The position numbers and the translations under genes were made by a program. This document shows, piece by piece, positions 1 through 9,278 of a DNA stretch of 64,000 nt. The stretch is from the NCBI RefSeq assembly GCF_016908565.1, contig NZ_JAFBED010000001.1, positions 310,001 through 374,000 on the forward strand, in the 5' to 3' direction. The DNA comes from Sutcliffiella tianshenii. Its GTDB lineage: Bacteria > Bacillota > Bacilli > Bacillales > Bacillaceae_I. The notes under the pieces were generated by a model that saw nothing but the letters and a program-made list of their open reading frames with translations, was not told the DNA's origin and searched no databases. Positions within the stretch are counted from its first letter, which is position 1. Each line of letters opens with the position of its first letter.

Positions 1-516
1 TGCCGCCTCCTCGATCTCAAGCGGCACTGTTTTGACAAAGCCGTGATAGAGAAAAAGGGAAAGTGGTACACCAAAACCAAAGTACATCATGATGATCCCC
101 GGCAGGCTGTTGATCATGCCAAGCGACCCGCCAAGCTTCATGAGTGGAATCATGACCGTCTGAAATGGGATGACCATGGCAGATACAATCACGACGAACA
201 ATATCTTACTGAACCTACCCGGCGTCCGGACCATTTTCCAGGCCGCCATCGAACTGAGCACCACAATCCCGATATTACTGAACACAGTGATGATAAGGGA
301 GTTCCAGAATGCCTTTGGAAACTTGATGATTTCCCACACCTTCGCATAGTTCGAGAATAGGATCTCCTGCGGCAGTGCAGCGGCATCTATCAGGATTTCA
401 CTGAAACTCTTTACCGAATTGATCAAGACAAAGTAGAAAGGAATGAGGAAAATGAGACCGAGCGTGATACCGATGATTTCCAAAAGGAACGTCCTCTTCG
501 TATACTTCTGATCCAT
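1..516 (-). CDS. Carbohydrate ABC transporter permease, MalG-like (3' end missing)
   Basis: This gene starts at 516 and is still open at base 1, giving 172 codons of an inner-membrane permease of the MalG/LacG type. The N-terminus is basic and then hydrophobic (MDQKYTKRTF, then a membrane segment). The last visible residues, VPLEIEEAA, are the start of the cytoplasmic EAA loop that docks on the ATPase subunit. The start ATG overlaps the stop of the upstream permease by one base (TAATG), with GGAGGTGGAGG just upstream, so the two are translationally coupled. The rest of the gene, and probably the solute-binding protein, lie off the left edge because none is found upstream. The family is clear; the sugar is unknown. 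Confidence 0.9.
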   Translation of the reverse strand, partial: MDQKYTKRTFLLEIIGITLGLIFLIPFYFVLINSVKSFSEILIDAAALPQEILFSNYAKVWEIIKFPKAFWNSLIITVFSNIGIVVLSSMAAWKMVRTPGRFSKILFVVIVSAMVIPFQTVMIPLMKLGGSLGMINSLPGIIMMYFGFGVPLSLFLYHGFVKTVPLEIEEAA

Positions 517-1469
517 TATGCCTCCACCTCCCTTTTCTTCGTGGCCATTACCTGTACTGTCGTAAAGATGGCGACGACGACAAAGAAGATAATGGACTTT
601 GCTGTACCCAGACCGTATCGGTTATATTGGAATGCCTCCTGATAGATGTTGATGGCGACGGACTGTGTCGAGTTGAATGGACCGCCCCCTGTCAAGGAAA
701 GATTCAAATCGAATATTTTGAATGCCATAGAAATCGTCAGGAAAAAGCAAATCGTAAACGCAGGTAAAATTAATGGAATGATGATTTTTGTAACCAAGGT
801 AAAGTTGGAAGCGCCATCAATCCTTGCCGCTTCAAGCAAGCTATTGTCCACTCCCTGTAATGCCGCCACATAGATGACCATCATATAGCCGCTTATCTGC
901 CAGGCGAACACGATGACAATGCCCCAGAATGCCGTCTTTTCATCCCCGAGCCATGGAAGCTGGAAAAAAGGGATGCCTGTCATTGCCCCGACAGACGCGA
1001 AGCCTTTGACAAAAATGAACTGCCAGATAAATCCGAGCAACAAGCCCCCGATTACATTCGGGAGGAAAAAGACCGTTCTTAATATATTGCGTGTTTTCAG
1101 TGCTGCATTAAGTAAAAGTGCGAAACCAAATCCGATAAGATTGCTGATGATCACAGCTGCAAACATGAATTTGGTTGTGAACATGAATGAGTTGAAGAAT
1201 GCATCATCGTTCGTGAAGATCTTTTTATAGTTTGCAAGCCCGACCCATTCCACGACCGAACTTACGCCATTCCAGGAAGTAAAAGAATAATAGACCCCCA
1301 TCAGGAACGGGATGATCTGGACGACAAGGAAGAATATCAATGCCGGTCCGACAAAGGCAGCGTAGGTTAATATATTTTTCCACTTCACTTTCCGCCTTGG
1401 CACTCCTTCTACTATTCTCGTCTTCGTTCTAGGATTTTGCGACGTCGCCGGATTCACGTTCGTCTCCAT
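516..1469 (-). CDS. Carbohydrate ABC transporter permease, MalF-like
   Basis: A 317-residue permease of the MalF/UgpA type for sugar import at the cytoplasmic membrane. It has about six hydrophobic segments, the first near residues 34-56. The EAA loop LLEAARIDGASNFTLVTKI (about residues 211-229) is intact. The start ATG at 1469 has GGGGGGTG a few bases upstream. It is the first gene of the visible operon, directly followed by the MalG-like partner. A typical operon would begin with the solute-binding protein, which is absent here, so that gene may be downstream, outside the window. A cre-like site next to the ribosome binding site suggests repression by CcpA when preferred sugars are present. 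Confidence 0.93.
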   Translation of the reverse strand: METNVNPATSQNPRTKTRIVEGVPRRKVKWKNILTYAAFVGPALIFFLVVQIIPFLMGVYYSFTSWNGVSSVVEWVGLANYKKIFTNDDAFFNSFMFTTKFMFAAVIISNLIGFGFALLLNAALKTRNILRTVFFLPNVIGGLLLGFIWQFIFVKGFASVGAMTGIPFFQLPWLGDEKTAFWGIVIVFAWQISGYMMVIYVAALQGVDNSLLEAARIDGASNFTLVTKIIIPLILPAFTICFFLTISMAFKIFDLNLSLTGGGPFNSTQSVAINIYQEAFQYNRYGLGTAKSIIFFVVVAIFTTVQVMATKKREVEA

Positions 1470-1489
1470 CCTTCACCACCCCCCGTATG

Positions 1490-1503
1490 TGTAACCGCTT
1501 TCT
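1490..1503 (-). promoter_or_regulatory. cre-like catabolite-repression site
   Basis: TGTAACCGCTTTCT fits the published core cre pattern TGNAANCGNWNNCW. It lies just upstream of the ribosome binding site of the sugar permease operon, where CcpA would act as a roadblock. The inference is from pattern and position only. Confidence 0.55.
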
Positions 1504-1638
1504 TTTATTATATGCGGACACCCTCTCCATTTTGGGGTACCTAAATTGACTGGTTAGGTGCACAATATTGACTGAATTTTTTGTAGAATAGGTGGTTCAT
1601 CTTCTTTTTACATCAGAGTGAATTTCATGTTATCCTTG

Positions 1639-1914
1639 AAAACCTTTTTTAAAAGTTAATCTCTATATTTTTTTTCAATCCTTTGAGCCACAAGGGGTTG
1701 AATTTTTCTTAATCAAACGTTTGTTTAAAAATTTCTATACTGATAAAAGGAATCCATAGCTTAATGGGTTTTTTTACTCCAATTTTGGCAGTTTGGACAT
1801 GATTTCTTACAAAACCTTTTTTAAAAGTTAATTTCAAAAATTTTTTTCAATCCCTTGACGCTCAAGGAGTTTCTACTTTTTTAATCAAACGTTTGTTTTA
1901 AAAAAGCTATACTG
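1639..1914. repeat. Direct duplication of a ~105-bp element with LacI-like palindromes
   Basis: Two colinear copies, 1639-1742 and 1811-1914, lie exactly 172 bp apart. Each begins AAAACCTTTTTTAAAAGTTA, continues through a T-run, a CCTTGA/TCAAGG-like inverted repeat, the perfect 10-bp palindrome CAAACGTTTG (1714-1723 and 1886-1895), and ends at TATACT. Palindromes with a central CG are typical of LacI-family operators, which fits a position upstream of a sugar importer; a TetR-type regulator is possible. The rest of 1504-1940 is AT-rich and holds no gene. No clear minus-strand promoter could be assigned. Confidence 0.65.
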
Positions 1915-1942
1915 GTATACTCAGCAATTTTCCCATAAAAAT

Positions 1943-1981
1943 AGCCAATGAGAGCTAGGTAAAGCAAAGCTCTCATTGGCT
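1943..1981 (-). terminator. Rho-independent terminator after the Ig-repeat gene
   Basis: The 14-bp arms AGCCAATGAGAGCT (1943-1956) and AGCTCTCATTGGCT (1968-1981) are perfectly complementary. On the minus strand they are followed by ATTTTTA. The hairpin sits 11 bp past the stop of the large gene and ends the T7SS-linked operon. Confidence 0.9.
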
Positions 1982-1991
1982 GGTTCTTATT

Positions 1992-4900
1992 TTATTCTTC
2001 TATTCCGCTTGCACGCGGTGCGTCGATATTCTGCTTTCTGCGTCTGATCGCATAGGCGGCTGCACTTGCTGCACCCAATAGTCCAGCTGCAATTCCCCCG
2101 AAGAATAGTGGTTTGTTTTCATATACTTTTACTAGCACACTCTTGTCCGCTATTTCAAATGGCAGGACAAAGCGTTCTACGTTTCCTGCTTCATCCATCG
2201 CTTCCACGATGATTTCGTATGCTTTGATATCAGAGAAGGTGGAACGGATCACTTTGTTTCCGTCTATGTCCTCTACATCGCCCTCGAAAAGCTCCCCGTT
2301 GATCATGACGGAAAGGATCTTATCGTTTGGATTTTCAAGCTGCAGGCTTACTGTCACAGGGTCATAATAGATTCCTTTTTCTTTTACTCCATCCACAAGC
2401 ACTTTTGGTGGAGTTTTATCAATCATGAATTCCACACTGAGCTGCTTGATATTGCCGGCTTTGTCCTTGATTTCAAAATATAGCACATGCTTGCCCTCTT
2501 CTGTAATCGGATCCCCGATTTCATATGGATTTCCGTTCAGGGTCAAGGCAATGATGTCATATGGACTTAAGCTGTCGATCAGGAATTCAGGGATAACATC
2601 CTCCGTGAAGTATTTATCCGAGATTGGATCCTGGAATGAGATCGATGGTGCAGTTTTGTCGATGGTGAAGTGGATCGTCCGCTTTGACACATTATTGGCC
2701 AAATCGGTTGCAACCACTTCAAGCACATAGTCCCTCTCTTCTGTCAGTGCAGTGCCGCTAGTGAACGGCTTGCCATCCAGCCTGATATAGCTTTTGGAGT
2801 CATCCAAGTGGATATCGGCATATTTGATGACCGGTACCATGTTTTCGTTGAAGAAGCCCTCGATGATTCCTGTGATTTCAAGCAACGGCCTTGTTGTATC
2901 CAAAGTAAAACCTATTTCAAGTACTGTTTCATTTCCAGCCTTATCCCTTGCAACCACACGATAATTGTATTTCATATCCTTGGATGCGATCGGGGCCCGG
3001 TTGCTTGCGATGGTCTGATTATTCAGCGTCATGGAAACGATGCTGTCTGCCGCCACATCAAGCGCAAACTCCGGTGTAAAGATGGAATTGATGAATTCCC
3101 CATTTTTAAGCGTTCTTCCATCACCCTTCACTTTAGGCGTAATGACCGGCGCAGTTTTATCAATGGTGAATGCAAGTTCCTTGCTAAAGCTGTTACCGGC
3201 TTTATCTGTTGCGTTCACCTGAATGCGGTAGTCGCCTTCCTGACTGAAGGTGTGTGCGAGTGTTGCGGTATTGCCATTCACGGCAAAACCTCCAATCGAA
3301 TACCCTCTGCCGTTTTTCGTAACAGAAATTTTGTTGATGTCCAGATTCAAGTCGTTGATGGCAACCTGGATTCTCTTGTCGACATTATAGTGTGCATCAT
3401 TATCTGCACCTTCGATATTAATCACAGGGTTGACCTTGTCGACTGTGAAAGTGAGCTTTTGCGTCACAGGTCCGTTTCCTGCTTTATCGGTGGCAGAAAC
3501 GGAAATCGTGTACAGACCATCCTGACTGAAATTATGGCTCAGCTTTGAAAGCTTGCCGGTATTCTTCCAAGTACCCATGTTATATCCGCGGCCATCTTTC
3601 GTTACAATCAAATCTACGTCATTGGTGCTGTAGTTCAATTCGTCGATGGATAGGGTAACTGTCTTGTTTTCTGGGTTGAAGCTATTGTCTGCTGCACCAT
3701 CAATCTTCACGACAGGACGGGTTTTATCGACAATAAAGGATATGTCCTCGTGTACGGTTTTGTTTTTTGCCTTATCTGTCGCAGAGAAGGAGATCTTGTA
3801 TTTCCCTTCCTCTTTGAAAATATGATTGAGAGTTGCCACTCCGCCTAATGTTTTGAAACTGCCGGCGTTGTAGGCATTTCCATTTTTCGTGATGACGAGA
3901 TTAGTAGTGGAAAGGTCAAGGTTTGTATCCACGAGCTTCACTTCCACAGGCATGTCCCTGTTGTAGTCCTCTCCATCCTCGACACCCTTTACACTAAGGA
4001 CTGGCGCTGTCTTATCGATGGTGAAGGCTTTAACTTCAGCATCCGCTTCGTTTCCTGCAGCATCCTTGGCATTAAGCGTGATGACGTAGTCCCCGTCCTC
4101 ATTGAATTCGTGCATCAATTTGGATGTCACATCTTCACTGACCCATGCACCCATATAGTACGGAGTTCCGTTTTTAGTCACTTCCATTTTCACTTTATTG
4201 TTATAGTAATGGAACTCTTTCACACTCAACGTTACTTTCTGGTTGGATGAATAGTATTCCTTATCGGAAACCCCGGAAATGCCAAGTACCGGCTTGATGT
4301 TATCCACCGTAAACTGATGAACGAGATCTTCGGCCCGGTTGCCAGCTTTATCGATAGCGGTCACCTTGATGGAATAAAACCCATCCTCTGTAAAGGTGTA
4401 CGAAAGGCCGGATGTTTTCTCATTGACTTCGAGAGTGCCGATATCATAAGGCTCTGTTTTACCATCCGCTCTTGTAATTGTCGCTTCCACGTTCACCTCG
4501 CTGTCTTCAATATGCAGGTCATTCGCTTTGATTGTCAGCTTTTTCCCGCCTTTTACAAAGGCATCCATGTCTATTCCTTCAACGTTGAGCACCGGTGCTG
4601 TACGGTCGATTACAAAAGTGAGGGTCTTTTGTGCTTCTTCGTTCTCCAAGGTATCCTTGGAACGAATGGTGATCTCATAGATTCCTTCTTCTTCGAAATA
4701 TTGCTCGTAGATAGCTTCCCTCTTTCCTTTAACCTTGGAAGGCTCTATCTTTCTTGGAGTGGAATCTTTATTGCTCTTAACGGTCACTTCTGTATTTTCA
4801 AGATCAAGTGTCACATCATACAATGTGATGGTAACCGCTTTGTCTGTCGGATAGTGGCCATTGTTTTCCACACCGTCAATGGTGATAGTCGGGGCACTCT

Positions 4901-6842
4901 GGTCCACAGTAAACTCGACAGGTGCGTGCTCTGTCATATTTCCCGCTTTATCTGTTGATTCGAGGTGAAGAACATAGTCTCCATCTTCCTTGAATTCTAC
5001 ATCCTGCAGGCTTGCTTCCGTTTCACTTGTTTTGTTCAACTTTTTCGGAAGCTCATAGATCTCTCCGTCCTTGTAGACAGTCAATATTGTAGTGTCCAGA
5101 CTCAAGTTCTGGTCGGTTACGTTGAAATTCACGTTTTGCGTCTTTTTATATTTCTTTTTATTTTCTACACCTGTGATGCTTACGACCGGCTTTACTTTAT
5201 CGATGACAACATTCTTCGTTACTGTTTCCGGCTCATTAAAATGGTCTGCTGCAGTAATTTTGATTTCATAGCTGCCATCCTCTGTAAAGGAATGCTTGGC
5301 TTCGGCATAATAGGAGAGGAAAAAACCCTTCTCGAATTTCTTTATTATGGGTTCGCCACCATCCTTGATGATTTCCAGCTTAGATTTTTCAAGATCAATG
5401 GTGTAATCACCTACCCGGAACGTAACATCCAGGGATTCATTGTAATATTTTTTGTCTTCACTCAAACCAATATAGGAAATATTAGGCTTAGAGGTATCCA
5501 CTGTAAAGGAGAACTCGTCATGGGTTTTTATATTCCCGGCAAGGTCCACCGCTGTAAAGGTGACCGCATATTGGCCATCCTCAAAAAACTCATGTGTATG
5601 GGAGGCACCATCCTCTACTTTACGAAGTTGCTGCCCAGTCACCCATTCCTCTCCATCCTTTGTAATGTTTATGAAGGATTTGGATAAATCAATGTTCGAA
5701 TCCTCAGCGAGAAACTCCACTTCTTTTTCCGTTTCATAACGGCCGGCGTTTTCCACCCCTGAGATGGAAAGAGTTGGTGCAGTCTTATCGACTGTAAAAG
5801 TGATTGTAGGCAGGGTATACTTTTCTCCACTCTTATGCTTTTCGGTTACAGTCACTTGAATAGTATAAGTACCCTCTGTCAGGTCATTCAGTGTTCCAAT
5901 TGCTTCCCTGTTTTTCATCTCGGGGATCACCGTGAATTCCTCATCCGTCCCCTCTTTTTTAACTAGCATCGTTGCAGTTTCGAGGGGAATACCATTGGTT
6001 GCTTTAATAGAGATGCCGGCAAGATTATAAACACCACCGTCTCTCATTTCGTTCCCATTATCATCCGAAACGGTTAATGCCGCTCCTTTATTGTTGATGG
6101 AGAAAGAAATACTTTCTTCTTTTATATTTCCTGCGTAGTCTGTTGCCTGGATGGTCACTTGATATTCGCCATCCTTATCAAAGGAAACCAATCCGATTTT
6201 ATCATGCCAAGAGATTTCCGCATCCTTCGCCTCTTCATTAATGGTATAGGTGACCTTTGTTTTATCCTTGGCAAAGTTCTTTTCATCTACTTGAAATGCC
6301 ACTTCCACTTTGTCCTTATAAAGTGCCCCATCCTCCACACCTGAAATGCTGATAGCAGGTGAAGTGGTATCTTTCTCGACACGGAAGGTTTTCGGTGCTC
6401 CGCTATCGAGACCCCAAGCGTTTCCTTCAGTGATTTGTGCAGTAAAGGCATAGTTGTTGTCATCAGCAACCGGCACCTTCACTTCAAAAATCCCTTGTTT
6501 AAGTCCTGCTCCATCCAAGACGTCCTTATAGGAAATACTAGATGGATCCACCCCTTCACTCACGATAGTGAAAGGACGCTCATCCTTATATTCCTCCTGA
6601 AAATGTTCACTCAAATCAACAGTGAATGTTACGTGATCCTTGTCTTTGGAGAACCAATAACGATTGAAGTCCTCTTTATGCGTCTGCCATGTTTCCCCGT
6701 TGAAGGTAATATCCATCTTCACGTCGATTGTGGAAAATACCTTCGCATTGAACGCGAGCACAGACACAAGAAGGACGGCAATCACCGGCAGCAAGAGGAA
6801 CGACTTCTTATTCTTGTAAACAGTCAATATCGTACTTATCAT
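1992..6842 (-). CDS. Giant membrane-anchored protein of about 14 Ig-like repeats
   Basis: A protein of 1616 residues with one hydrophobic segment near the N-terminus (FLLLPVIAVLLVSVLAF) and one near the C-terminus (FFGGIAAGLLGAASAAAYAI) followed by RRRKQ. Between them about 14 repeats of roughly 100 residues each begin FTVDKTAPVxxIxGVxD and end with a GxYxIxxxAxDKAGN element. This is an Ig-like bacterial surface fold, predicted to span the cell wall. The GTG at 6854 lies inside the ribosome binding site (GAGGTGG), so I place the start at the ATG at 6842, 8 bases downstream. It is the last gene of the T7SS/kinase cluster, 13 bp after a small membrane protein. The two-anchor topology loosely recalls EsaA/YueB, but sequence similarity was not seen. 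Function unknown. Confidence 0.85.
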   Translation of the reverse strand: MISTILTVYKNKKSFLLLPVIAVLLVSVLAFNAKVFSTIDVKMDITFNGETWQTHKEDFNRYWFSKDKDHVTFTVDLSEHFQEEYKDERPFTIVSEGVDPSSISYKDVLDGAGLKQGIFEVKVPVADDNNYAFTAQITEGNAWGLDSGAPKTFRVEKDTTSPAISISGVEDGALYKDKVEVAFQVDEKNFAKDKTKVTYTINEEAKDAEISWHDKIGLVSFDKDGEYQVTIQATDYAGNIKEESISFSINNKGAALTVSDDNGNEMRDGGVYNLAGISIKATNGIPLETATMLVKKEGTDEEFTVIPEMKNREAIGTLNDLTEGTYTIQVTVTEKHKSGEKYTLPTITFTVDKTAPTLSISGVENAGRYETEKEVEFLAEDSNIDLSKSFINITKDGEEWVTGQQLRKVEDGASHTHEFFEDGQYAVTFTAVDLAGNIKTHDEFSFTVDTSKPNISYIGLSEDKKYYNESLDVTFRVGDYTIDLEKSKLEIIKDGGEPIIKKFEKGFFLSYYAEAKHSFTEDGSYEIKITAADHFNEPETVTKNVVIDKVKPVVSITGVENKKKYKKTQNVNFNVTDQNLSLDTTILTVYKDGEIYELPKKLNKTSETEASLQDVEFKEDGDYVLHLESTDKAGNMTEHAPVEFTVDQSAPTITIDGVENNGHYPTDKAVTITLYDVTLDLENTEVTVKSNKDSTPRKIEPSKVKGKREAIYEQYFEEEGIYEITIRSKDTLENEEAQKTLTFVIDRTAPVLNVEGIDMDAFVKGGKKLTIKANDLHIEDSEVNVEATITRADGKTEPYDIGTLEVNEKTSGLSYTFTEDGFYSIKVTAIDKAGNRAEDLVHQFTVDNIKPVLGISGVSDKEYYSSNQKVTLSVKEFHYYNNKVKMEVTKNGTPYYMGAWVSEDVTSKLMHEFNEDGDYVITLNAKDAAGNEADAEVKAFTIDKTAPVLSVKGVEDGEDYNRDMPVEVKLVDTNLDLSTTNLVITKNGNAYNAGSFKTLGGVATLNHIFKEEGKYKISFSATDKAKNKTVHEDISFIVDKTRPVVKIDGAADNSFNPENKTVTLSIDELNYSTNDVDLIVTKDGRGYNMGTWKNTGKLSKLSHNFSQDGLYTISVSATDKAGNGPVTQKLTFTVDKVNPVINIEGADNDAHYNVDKRIQVAINDLNLDINKISVTKNGRGYSIGGFAVNGNTATLAHTFSQEGDYRIQVNATDKAGNSFSKELAFTIDKTAPVITPKVKGDGRTLKNGEFINSIFTPEFALDVAADSIVSMTLNNQTIASNRAPIASKDMKYNYRVVARDKAGNETVLEIGFTLDTTRPLLEITGIIEGFFNENMVPVIKYADIHLDDSKSYIRLDGKPFTSGTALTEERDYVLEVVATDLANNVSKRTIHFTIDKTAPSISFQDPISDKYFTEDVIPEFLIDSLSPYDIIALTLNGNPYEIGDPITEEGKHVLYFEIKDKAGNIKQLSVEFMIDKTPPKVLVDGVKEKGIYYDPVTVSLQLENPNDKILSVMINGELFEGDVEDIDGNKVIRSTFSDIKAYEIIVEAMDEAGNVERFVLPFEIADKSVLVKVYENKPLFFGGIAAGLLGAASAAAYAIRRRKQNIDAPRASGIEE

Positions 6843-6855
6843 TTTTATTTCCACC

Positions 6856-7305
6856 TCATAGTTTGGTAGTGGAATGGGTGACCACTACATCTAATTCTTT
6901 TCTAAAGTAAAACGCTGGCTCATCTGAGAGTAACGTTGTTTCGTCCATGCTTTCCCCAAGGATCGTCGTTTCGTCCTCCTGTTCAGCACTTGGGGACAGC
7001 AAGGTTGTTTCCTCTACATCGCTTAGGTCAAGCAGTGCGGTCGCTGCCACCTCGTCCTCCATCAGCTCGGTGACCTCGTCCCCCTCCATATCCTGCTTTT
7101 TCAACCGGATTTCATTGGTCGTCCGTGTTTTCTCTTCCGTGGACTGCGGGGAGGACTTCTTGGTGCCAAAAGGACTTTTACGTTTAATGCCCGTCAGGTC
7201 GATCAGGACGCGGCGGATGTTCATTTTTACATACACATAGATGGTGATAGTCAGGGTAAGGAGCGCTGCTGCCAGACCTCCGTAAAACATTATCTGGTAT
7301 GTCAT
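6856..7305 (-). CDS. Small single-span membrane protein with repeated TT-x-L motifs
   Basis: About 149 residues: an N-terminal transmembrane helix (LAAALLTLTITIYVYV), a basic stretch, then an acidic cytoplasmic tail. The tail carries three near-identical motifs, EETTLLS, DETTILG and DETTLLS. The upstream neighbour is a Ser/Thr kinase and the same locus encodes FHA proteins, one of which carries the same motif twice. The motifs are therefore good candidates for phospho-threonine sites read by FHA domains; this is inference. An ATG at 7311 is only 2 bases from GGGGGAG, so the next in-frame ATG at 7305 is the more likely start. I do not recognise a named family. Confidence 0.8.
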   Translation of the reverse strand: MTYQIMFYGGLAAALLTLTITIYVYVKMNIRRVLIDLTGIKRKSPFGTKKSSPQSTEEKTRTTNEIRLKKQDMEGDEVTELMEDEVAATALLDLSDVEETTLLSPSAEQEDETTILGESMDETTLLSDEPAFYFRKELDVVVTHSTTKL

Positions 7306-7319
7306 CGTCATTACTCCCC

Positions 7320-9260
7320 CTATAATAGATTGAGATTGCTCAATCTTCTTTCTAAACGTTGGAAACTGGATGCCTCTTTTGCCCCATCAAGTCCTGTAAC
7401 GTGCTTGAAAAGGTCAAGGGCATCTTGATAATTTCTTTCTCCCTCATTCTTGCCCTGTTCGATATCGAGCAGAAGGTTGATCAGGCTCACATGTGTATCC
7501 ACGCTTTTCGGGAACTCTTTAACGGTAAGCTGGAACTGTTCCTTTGCTTTCAGCGACTCGCCCATTTCCTGATAGATGGTCCCGATTTTCAGCATCGACT
7601 GTTCTTTCTGCTGCATGTCAAGCGCAATGATGTTGTGGTAGTGCTCGACGGCAAGCTGAAGGTCATCTTTAGCAGCATTCAGATCCTTCGAATTCACACC
7701 CCTGCTATGGTATGCCTGGGCCAGCTTCTGTTCGAAATCTACTTCGAATTTGTATAGAAGCTGTTCATTATCCAACTGGGTCAGGATATCACTGGCCTTT
7801 TGGACGATTTCGATTGTTCTTGTATTGGCATCCGCAATCTGGCCTTTATAGGAAATATAAATATTGGCAAGTGAAGAATAGTTATCTAGCTTTCGGCTGT
7901 CATTTGGCAATTTGTCATTATAAACTTCAAATTCCAGCAGGTTCTTTGCAAATTCCGTGTAATCGATGTTCAGATTGCCCATCGTGCTTGCAAGCGTCCG
8001 GTAGTACTTGGCATCAGGTATCTCTTCTGTATCCACCCGCTGGAAGAACCTAAGCGCTGAGACATAATTACTTTTTTCATCAAAATAGGTCATCCCCACC
8101 TTGAATAGGACGCGGTCATTTTCATGTACATCCCCGTATTCATCCTGGATATAGGTTTCGATCTTGGCAAGCCCGGCATCCGTCTCATCACGGCCGATGT
8201 ACAAGTCAAGTAGATTGATATAGGCCTCCGATTTGGAGGGGTCCACGACAATCGCGCGCTCCAGCTGCTCGATCGCCTCGACATCCTCACCCTGGATCAG
8301 ATATCTGCTTGATTCATTTACAAGTCTCATATAATCCTGATACTGCTCATTCTTCATCCCGCTATACCCGAAGGCCGAGACCGTTGTGAAAACAAGAAAA
8401 AGGGCAAAGGGAATCAGAAAAAGATAGAGCTGCTTCAACAGCATTTTTTTATAACCCTTTGTCAGTTTATTGATATTTTCAAGGTCGTAAAGAAGCTCCT
8501 CACAGCTTTGATAGCGCTCATTCGGCTCACTCTGGGTGCATTTCAGGATGATATGCTCAAGCCCCTCGGAAAGCGATGGGTCCCAATAGCGGATCGGCTT
8601 CATTTCAAAAGGCGGCTCCGTCAGGCTCTTGCCTGTTGCCAGATGGTACAGGGTAACCCCGAGGCTATAGATGTCCGTCCTGGCATCCGTCTGCTTGCCT
8701 GATATCTGTTCAGGTGCAGCATAGGCCTTTGTTCCAAGGTTGGTTGTATCCGTGGAATTTTCCGTCTTGTATTCCCGTGCGATCCCGAAGTCGATCAGCT
8801 TGATCTTCCCTTCAGGCGTCAGCATCACGTTATCCGGCTTCATGTCACGATAAATGATCGGATGCGGCTTCCTTGTATGCAGATAGCCGAGCACATTGGC
8901 CAGCTGCTTTGCCCAGTCGATCACTTCCTTTTGCGAAATGACTTTATCCCGCTTGAGGCGTTCCTTCAGCGACTCCCCCTCGATATAGTCCATGACAACA
9001 TAGATGTCACCGGAGGATTCAATAATGTCATAGATTTTCGGAAGCGCCCCATGATCCAGCTTCTTCAGCATATTTGCTTCCACGATCAAGCTGTTGATCA
9101 GCAGTTCATTGTTGCTATGCTGGCGCTTGCGGATATCCTTGACGACAAGCGATTTATTTAAACGATTATCCATGGCAAGGTAGACGACACTCATCCCGCC
9201 CCGGCCAATTTCCTTTAAGATCTCATAGCGATCATCGATTATAGTCCCTATTTGCAGCAA
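7320..9260 (-). CDS. Transmembrane Ser/Thr protein kinase (PknB-type) with C-terminal TPR region
   Basis: 646 residues. The kinase domain (about 1-265) has a glycine loop GRGGMS (19-24), a candidate ATP-binding lysine at K41, the catalytic loop YRDMKPDN (137-144, Tyr instead of His before RD), DFG (157-159) and APE (182-184), so it should be active. One transmembrane helix lies at about 277-297. The outer half (300-646) is made of TPR-like helices rather than PASTA domains. The TTG start is supported by GGGGGA 6-7 bases upstream. It follows the PP2C phosphatase gene by 18 bp, the usual kinase/phosphatase pairing. The order kinase-fold, membrane helix, TPR-like domain is also that of the T7SS pseudokinase EssB/YukC, which is otherwise missing here. 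Substrates are not proven. Confidence 0.93.
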   Translation of the reverse strand: MLQIGTIIDDRYEILKEIGRGGMSVVYLAMDNRLNKSLVVKDIRKRQHSNNELLINSLIVEANMLKKLDHGALPKIYDIIESSGDIYVVMDYIEGESLKERLKRDKVISQKEVIDWAKQLANVLGYLHTRKPHPIIYRDMKPDNVMLTPEGKIKLIDFGIAREYKTENSTDTTNLGTKAYAAPEQISGKQTDARTDIYSLGVTLYHLATGKSLTEPPFEMKPIRYWDPSLSEGLEHIILKCTQSEPNERYQSCEELLYDLENINKLTKGYKKMLLKQLYLFLIPFALFLVFTTVSAFGYSGMKNEQYQDYMRLVNESSRYLIQGEDVEAIEQLERAIVVDPSKSEAYINLLDLYIGRDETDAGLAKIETYIQDEYGDVHENDRVLFKVGMTYFDEKSNYVSALRFFQRVDTEEIPDAKYYRTLASTMGNLNIDYTEFAKNLLEFEVYNDKLPNDSRKLDNYSSLANIYISYKGQIADANTRTIEIVQKASDILTQLDNEQLLYKFEVDFEQKLAQAYHSRGVNSKDLNAAKDDLQLAVEHYHNIIALDMQQKEQSMLKIGTIYQEMGESLKAKEQFQLTVKEFPKSVDTHVSLINLLLDIEQGKNEGERNYQDALDLFKHVTGLDGAKEASSFQRLERRLSNLNLL

Positions 9261-9278
9261 GAGAATTCCCCCATAAAC

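Noticed and set aside
1908-1913. TATACT as -10 of a plus-strand promoter in both copies of the duplicated element
   Set aside because: No -35 hexamer at 16-18 bp and no plus-strand gene downstream before the terminator of the opposite gene.
2808-4958. Long open frames on the plus strand opposite the Ig-repeat gene (for example 2808-3548 and 4317-4958)
   Set aside because: They mirror the repeat units of the minus-strand gene, lack ribosome binding sites and encode no recognisable domains.
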